Shown here: piece after piece, positions 59,471-64,000 of the stretch
How the letters are laid out: each line of letters opens with the position of its first letter
Position numbering within the stretch: the stretch's first letter is position 1
Assembly (NCBI RefSeq): GCF_006385555.1
Contig: NZ_CP041036.1
Span: forward strand, 3,410,001-3,474,000
Length of the DNA stretch: 64,000 nt
Source of the DNA: Shewanella polaris
GTDB taxonomy: Bacteria; Pseudomonadota; Gammaproteobacteria; Enterobacterales; Shewanellaceae
Direction: 5' to 3'
Translations under genes and position numbers: made by a program
The notes under the pieces: model-generated
The model's database searches: none
Told to the model about the DNA's origin: nothing
The model's input: only the letters and a program-made list of their open reading frames with translations

Positions 59471-59815
59471 GTATATTATTTAACTATCTTCGTGGATAGC
59501 ACTTCTTTTTAGTCATTCGCATTTTACCGTTACTGATATAAATCTCAATATTTAATCAATAAAAAACGAATACAAAATTCTTTTATGTGAACAATGTCGC
59601 GACTTTTTGTCTACACATTATTAACAATTTGACATTTTACCTTTGACTAGAGGATTTAAAGCATCCTTTTTTACAATCAATAAAACGGCATAACTTCATA
59701 TTGGGAAACGGTGGATTAACACAAAAATCAATAACAACTTTCTTAAAAAACTGGGTCTCTAATTTATTATTGATATAAAGACCCAGCTTTTGGGGTTTCC
59801 CCCAAGGACTTCTTC
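59471..59815 (-). other. 345-base region between nupC and the Tsx-like gene
   Basis: Contains the nupC terminator (59745-59786), a second G/C hairpin at 59788-59807 (TTGGGG/CCCCAA type) and the presumed tsx promoter. A weak CRP-like sequence, TGTGA-N6-TCGCG, lies at 59586-59601, about 115 bases before the tsx start. The rest is AT-rich and carries no gene. Confidence 0.5.
59745..59786 (-). terminator. Terminator of nupC
   Basis: CTGGGTCT (59751-59758) and AGACCCAG (59779-59786) form an 8-base stem with a long AT-rich loop, followed on the minus strand by six T residues. It stands about 30 bases after the stop codon, next to a second hairpin at 59788-59807. Confidence 0.75.
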
Positions 59816-61078
59816 TTAGATAGCTAAGAATAAACCGGCTAATGTCGCACTCATTAAGTTAGCTAATGAACCAGCGATAACAGCACGGATACCTAATTTT
59901 GCAAGGTCATGGCGACGTGCAGGAGCCATAGCACCTAAACCACCAAGTAAGATTGCAATAGAAGATAAGTTAGCGAATCCACACAATGCGAAAGATATAA
60001 TCGCTTTAGTACGGTCTGACATCATAATGCCAGTTTCTGCTACTACTTTGAAACCTTCAGCAGATGCATCTAGTAGATACGGAGCGAAGTTTAAGTAAGC
60101 AACAAATTCGTTAACAACAATCTTTTGACCGATGAAAGAACCCGCAACTAACGATTCATTCCAAGGTACACCGATTAAGAATGCTAAAGGCATGAAGATA
60201 TAACCTAGGATAAGTTCAAGAGTAATACCCTCTAAACCAAACCAACCTGTTACACCACCGATGATACCGTTGATCATTGCGATTAAACCAACGAATGCGA
60301 TCAACATAGCACCAACGTTTAATGCAAGGTGCATACCTGATGCAGCACCTGAAGCAGCAGCGTCTAATACGTTTGCAGGCTTATCAGGATCATCTGGTAA
60401 TTCATCCATTTCATTGATAGAGGCTTCTGTTTCTGGGTGCATCAGTTTAGCCATTAATAGACCACCTGGTGCCGCCATGAATGACGCAGCCACTAAGTAT
60501 GCAATTGGAACACCCATTTGCGCGTAACCCGCTAATACAGAACCAGCGATTGACGCTAAACCACCAACCATGATGGCAAATAGCTCAGACTGAGTCATTG
60601 TCGCAATAAACGGACGTACTACTAATGGTGCTTCAGTTTGACCAACGAAGATATTCGCTGTAGCTGACATAGATTCTGTACGACTAGTGCCTAATGCTTT
60701 TTGTAGTCCACCACCGATAATACGGATGATCCACTGCATAATGCCTAAATAGTAAAGCACTGCAATTAGAGAAGAGAAGAATATAATGACAGGTAATACG
60801 TTGATGGCGAAAATGAAACCAACTTTAAAGTTAGCCAAATCACCAAATAAGAAGCTAGTACCTGCTTGTGCATAACTAATCACACTTGATACTGCGTCTG
60901 AAACACCTTTCAGTATATCTTTACCGATTGGAACATATAATACGAAACCAGCGAAGAATGCTTGAATTGCTAAAGCACCACCGACGGTACGTACATTAAT
61001 TGCTTTTCTATTATTTGATAGTGCAAAACCTATCAATAGTAAGGTGACCACCCCTACTAAACTCATTACTATATCCAT
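59816..61078 (-). CDS. nupC: NupC-type concentrative nucleoside transporter
   Basis: A 420-residue inner-membrane carrier of the CNT family that takes up nucleosides with cations. It has about ten helices; the family motifs are [13 protein letters not shown] near residue 157 (nucleoside binding), [23 protein letters not shown] near residue 195, and the C-terminal segment [22 protein letters not shown] with Asn and Ser ligands near residue 370. It is upstream of the Tsx-like porin and the deo genes, completing uptake across both membranes. It may be the more NupX-like subtype. Confidence 0.95.
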   Translation of the reverse strand: MDIVMSLVGVVTLLLIGFALSNNRKAINVRTVGGALAIQAFFAGFVLYVPIGKDILKGVSDAVSSVISYAQAGTSFLFGDLANFKVGFIFAINVLPVIIFFSSLIAVLYYLGIMQWIIRIIGGGLQKALGTSRTESMSATANIFVGQTEAPLVVRPFIATMTQSELFAIMVGGLASIAGSVLAGYAQMGVPIAYLVAASFMAAPGGLLMAKLMHPETEASINEMDELPDDPDKPANVLDAAASGAASGMHLALNVGAMLIAFVGLIAMINGIIGGVTGWFGLEGITLELILGYIFMPLAFLIGVPWNESLVAGSFIGQKIVVNEFVAYLNFAPYLLDASAEGFKVVAETGIMMSDRTKAIISFALCGFANLSSIAILLGGLGAMAPARRHDLAKLGIRAVIAGSLANLMSATLAGLFLAI

Positions 61079-61157
61079 TAATCATCACCCTTTTGTTAAC
61101 AGTTTTTTTGAATGTTGTTAACTCACCTAATTTCCGTTGACGATTATAACTGAGCAT

Positions 61158-61244
61158 GAAACGAAAAGCGTTGTTTTGATCAAGCTTTTAAAGTTTAATT
61201 TCAATCTCTTAGCAAATTAAATAACAAATTGATGTTTTCGTTTC
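61158..61244. repeat. Inverted repeat pair upstream of nupC
   Basis: GAAACGAAAA (61158-61167) and TTTTCGTTTC (61235-61244) are perfect reverse complements 67 bases apart in the nupC promoter region. Nearby, TTGTTAAC-type repeats occur at 61093-61100 and 61115-61122. They may be operator halves for a looping repressor, but this is speculative. Confidence 0.35.
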
Positions 61245-61255
61245 AATAAAAAAGA

Positions 61256-62017
61256 CTAAAGCTCAAATAGTTGCACAGCATTTTTATTCAACTGTTCTAA
61301 TATACAGACAATTTCTTTTTTCTTTAAAAATGCGATTTCGGACACAATTCTACTTAATATAAGAGGAGTATTACGCGTTTTGGGATGGTCGAAAGGAGGC
61401 ATACTAGGTGAATCGGTTTCTATTAAGAAATGTTCTAAGGGTAAATTTGTTACTGTTTGGCGAAGTTTTGTTGCATTTGGATTGAGTATTAAAGCCCCTA
61501 TGCCCAGTTTAAAACCTAGGTCAATATATCGTTTGGCAATGTCATTGTTACCATAAAATCCGTGCACGACCCCGCTTCGGTCTAGCTTCATTTTCCCTAA
61601 TATAGCTAAAAGCTCTTGATGGGCTTTAACTGCATGTAAAATAACCGGTAATCGATAAGTTTTTGCAAGCAACAATTGTTGTTCAAGTAACGTTAATTGT
61701 TTATCCGACCAATGATGCAATTTATCTAGCCCACACTCCCCTACCGCGACTAAACGCTTGTCCCCCCTATATTTCTGTAACATGGTATCAAGCTGAATAA
61801 TGGTGGCATCAATATCCTCTGGTACATACCAAGGGTGAATACCAAGTGAAAAATAACAGTCATATTGCTGTGCTATTTGGATTTGCTTTTGCCATTGTTG
61901 AACCGATACTCCAGGTATAATAGCGGAGGTGATGCCTTGATGATGCATTGCATCAAACACCTGTGCTCTATCATCATCGAACGCAGCCATGTCGAGGTGA
62001 GCATGAGTATCAATCAT
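61256..62017 (-). CDS. yjjV: TatD-family metal-dependent hydrolase (YjjV-like)
   Basis: A 253-residue TIM-barrel hydrolase of the TatD DNase family. The metal ligands are in MIDTHAHLDMAAFDDDR (HxH), AVGECGLDK near residue 91 (Glu), VILHAVKAHQELL near residue 126 (His), VVHGFYGN near residue 150 (His) and IETDSPSMPP near residue 200 (Asp). Its place between prfC and the deo region matches yjjV in E. coli, which also lies near deoCABD and prfC. Function of yjjV is not certain. Confidence 0.9.
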   Translation of the reverse strand: MIDTHAHLDMAAFDDDRAQVFDAMHHQGITSAIIPGVSVQQWQKQIQIAQQYDCYFSLGIHPWYVPEDIDATIIQLDTMLQKYRGDKRLVAVGECGLDKLHHWSDKQLTLLEQQLLLAKTYRLPVILHAVKAHQELLAILGKMKLDRSGVVHGFYGNNDIAKRYIDLGFKLGIGALILNPNATKLRQTVTNLPLEHFLIETDSPSMPPFDHPKTRNTPLILSRIVSEIAFLKKKEIVCILEQLNKNAVQLFEL

Positions 62018-62303
62018 AAAATTGCCTTTTTATACTATCGCCAACATTAGTATCGATGGTTGGTTGTAATGTGGTTATTGATATTACAATATTATTTTCA
62101 TGTTTGTTCACTATTGGCAAACAACAATGTTGATTTTCTAGTATTAACCCCATACCACCACACACAAAAAATACATGACTATCAATTAGTTACACAAAAT
62201 AATTTAAGAATAGCTTTATTCATCTTAATAATCCAAAAAAAACATCAATAAAAAAGGCGGCAAAGCCACCTTTTTAACATATCTGCAAAAACTATCTTAA
62301 CAA
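62018..62303 (-). other. 286-base region between prfC and yjjV
   Basis: Holds the prfC terminator at its right end. The remainder is AT-rich with no open frame and no hairpin I could support. It must carry the yjjV promoter unless read-through serves that gene. Confidence 0.4.
62249..62275 (-). terminator. Intrinsic terminator of prfC
   Basis: AAAAAGGCGGC (62251-62261) and GCCACCTTTTT (62265-62275) form a stem with one G-T pair around AAA. On the minus strand six T residues follow. It lies 29 bases after the stop codon. Confidence 0.85.
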
Positions 62304-63884
62304 TTAGTGTTCGCGTGTTTTGGTAAACTCAATATCAGGATAACGTTCCATTGATAAGTTGAGATTGACCATTGTAGGGGCAATATAGGTTAAATTATTG
62401 CCGCCATCTAGGGCTAACTGTTGACTGCATTTACGACGAAACTCTTCTAATTTACGTTCATCTTTGCAATAGACCCAACGAGCGGTACTGACACTGATAC
62501 CTTCGTAAATGGCTTCTACGTTATATTCACTTTTTAAGCGCCCAACAACCACTTCAAACTGAAGTACACCAACAGCACCAACAATTAAATCATTAGAATC
62601 CACAGGTCTGAAGACTTGTACTGCACCTTCTTCTGCTAGCTGAACCAAGCCTTTTAGTAACTGCTTTTGCTTAAGAGGATCTTTTAAACGAATACGGCGG
62701 AACATTTCAGGCGCGAAATTAGGCACACCAGTAAAGCGCAGTTTTTCACCTTGAGTAAATGTATCACCAATTCGCATAGTGCCGTGATTGTGTAAGCCAA
62801 TAATATCACCAGGATAAGCAGCTTCAGCACGGCTACGATCCCCTGCCATAAAGGTTAACGCGTCACTGACATTTACATCTTTACCAATACGAACATGATG
62901 CATTTTCATGCCTTGTTCATATACACCAGAGCAGATGCGCATAAAGGCAACCCGATCTCGGTGTTTAGGATCCATGTTAGCTTGAATTTTGAAGATAAAA
63001 CCTGAGAATTTCTCTTCATCAGGAGTGACTCTGCGGACATCACTTTCACGAGGCAATGGTTTTGGGGCCCATTCAACAATACCATCCAAAATATGGTCCA
63101 CACCGAAGTTACCTAAGGCTGTACCGAAATATACTGGCGTAAGCTCACCTTTTAGAAAAGCTTCTTGATTGAATTCATTTGAAGCGCCAGCAACCAGTTC
63201 CATTTCATCACGTATTTCAGTGGCGTATGATCCAAGGACTTTATCTAGTTCAGGATTATGTAATCCTTTAATAATGCGTTCTTCTTGGATGGTATGACCC
63301 ATACCGCTCTGGTATAAAATGATTTCATCTCGCAAAATATGGTACACACCTTTAAATTCCTTACCTGAACCTATTGGCCAGGTAATAGGTGCACAAGCTA
63401 TTTTTAAGATGTCTTCAACTTCATCCATCAATTCAATGGGATCGCGAATATCGCGGTCACATTTGTTCATGAATGTCACTATGGGTGTATCACGTAAGCG
63501 CGTTACTTCCATAAGCTTAATAGTACGATCTTCAACACCTTTAGCGGAGTCAATAACCATTAAACATGAATCTACTGCGGTTAGTGTACGGTAGGTATCT
63601 TCCGAAAAATCTTCGTGACCAGGCGTATCAAGTAAATTGATAAGCGCACCACCGTAAGGGAATTGCATCACAGAGGTGGTAATCGAAATACCACGATCTT
63701 TTTCCATTTCCATCCAATCAGATTTAGCATGTTGACCAGACTTTTTACCTTTTACCGTACCGGCCTTTTGTAAGGCGTTTCCGAATAAAAGTACTTTTTC
63801 GGTGATGGTGGTTTTACCCGCATCGGGGTGCGAAATGATGGCGAAAGTACGACGCTTGTCGACCTCAACTTTATTGCCTGACAT
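62304..63884 (-). CDS. prfC: Peptide chain release factor 3
   Basis: RF3 is the GTPase that recycles RF1 and RF2 from the ribosome after termination. The GTPase motifs are intact: P-loop [18 protein letters not shown] near residue 15, SWITCH region [11 protein letters not shown] near residue 65, [17 protein letters not shown] near residue 85, and [12 protein letters not shown] near residue 140. Domains II and III follow to residue 526, the normal length (E. coli 529). The gene stands alone with a terminator. Confidence 0.98.
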   Translation of the reverse strand: MSGNKVEVDKRRTFAIISHPDAGKTTITEKVLLFGNALQKAGTVKGKKSGQHAKSDWMEMEKDRGISITTSVMQFPYGGALINLLDTPGHEDFSEDTYRTLTAVDSCLMVIDSAKGVEDRTIKLMEVTRLRDTPIVTFMNKCDRDIRDPIELMDEVEDILKIACAPITWPIGSGKEFKGVYHILRDEIILYQSGMGHTIQEERIIKGLHNPELDKVLGSYATEIRDEMELVAGASNEFNQEAFLKGELTPVYFGTALGNFGVDHILDGIVEWAPKPLPRESDVRRVTPDEEKFSGFIFKIQANMDPKHRDRVAFMRICSGVYEQGMKMHHVRIGKDVNVSDALTFMAGDRSRAEAAYPGDIIGLHNHGTMRIGDTFTQGEKLRFTGVPNFAPEMFRRIRLKDPLKQKQLLKGLVQLAEEGAVQVFRPVDSNDLIVGAVGVLQFEVVVGRLKSEYNVEAIYEGISVSTARWVYCKDERKLEEFRRKCSQQLALDGGNNLTYIAPTMVNLNLSMERYPDIEFTKTREH

Positions 63885-63960
63885 GTTAACCTTGCACTAG
63901 CCGCTAAAAAAGGCGCAAATTATAGCGCCTATCGACAGAATTGGCTAGGCAAAGTGTTTT

Positions 63961-64000
63961 TTAGTGCTTCGCTGATAATTCGGTAGATTGTTGAATCATA
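63961..64000 (-). CDS. Possible 3' end of an upstream gene
   Basis: On the minus strand the last bases of the window read as a frame ending IQQSTELSAKH before a TAA stop at 63961-63963. In related genomes rimI or holD can precede prfC, and this would suit the tail of such a gene, but 12 residues are not enough to identify it. Confidence 0.2.
   Translation of the reverse strand, partial: MIQQSTELSAKH

Overview
The window reads as chromosomal core sequence of an AT-rich gammaproteobacterium of the Alteromonadales, most probably a Shewanella (inferred from gene order and protein sequence, not from a database search). The order pcm-surE-truD-ispF-ispD-ftsB-eno-pyrG-mazG-relA-rlmD with divergent barA, the ribosomally unlinked riboflavin block with a degenerate RibA-like domain on RibB, the trhP-yfhL-ubiT-ubiU-ubiV cluster and the nupC-tsx-deoCABD block all fit that group. 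I saw no rRNA, tRNA, CRISPR array, insertion sequence, prophage or plasmid gene.

Layout. 1-11.9 kb (minus strand): protein repair and nucleotide phosphatase (pcm, surE), tRNA pseudouridylation (truD), two MEP isoprenoid steps (ispF, ispD), the divisome protein FtsB, enolase, CTP synthase, MazG, the stringent-response synthetase RelA and the 23S rRNA methylase RlmD. 11.9-19.7 kb (plus): sensor kinase BarA with a DUF416 partner, a small conserved protein, an AEC-family carrier, SOS-controlled recN with two LexA boxes, and an unknown membrane-anchored protein. 19.8-27.4 kb (minus): glyA, nrdR, ribD, ribE, ribBX, ribH, nusB, thiL, pgpA. 27.6-37.5 kb (plus): ettA, a secreted 14-residue-repeat protein, a two-gene RND efflux system, a NYN-domain protein, an orphan solute-binding protein and a thioesterase. 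37.5-40 kb (minus): a GGDEF/EAL protein and an HDOD protein. 40.2-46.3 kb: three U32-family Fe-S proteins (TrhP, UbiU, UbiV) with ferredoxin YfhL and the lipid-carrier UbiT, then a YjiH-family membrane protein behind a strikingly hairpin-rich leader. 46.4-53.9 kb: two PilZ proteins around radA, an alpha/beta hydrolase, serB and ytjB. 54-61 kb (minus): a complete deoxyribonucleoside uptake and breakdown set (nupC, tsx-like porin, deoC, deoA, deoB, deoD). 61.2-63.9 kb: a TatD-family hydrolase and prfC.

How the genes work together. The strongest functional groupings are oxygen-independent ubiquinone synthesis and tRNA hydroxylation (40-44.5 kb), riboflavin synthesis (21.8-25.5 kb), nucleoside scavenging (54-61 kb), and a loose group of cyclic-di-GMP related proteins (37.5-51 kb). 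Most genes are well known. The least explained sequence is non-coding: the 365-base region at 44533-44897 with at least five inverted repeats, a nested hairpin in the eno leader, a C-rich pyrG start region, and a hairpin that covers the ribosome binding site of a possible 48-residue leader peptide before the RND genes. Promoter, operator and hairpin calls were made by eye; none was scored by software.
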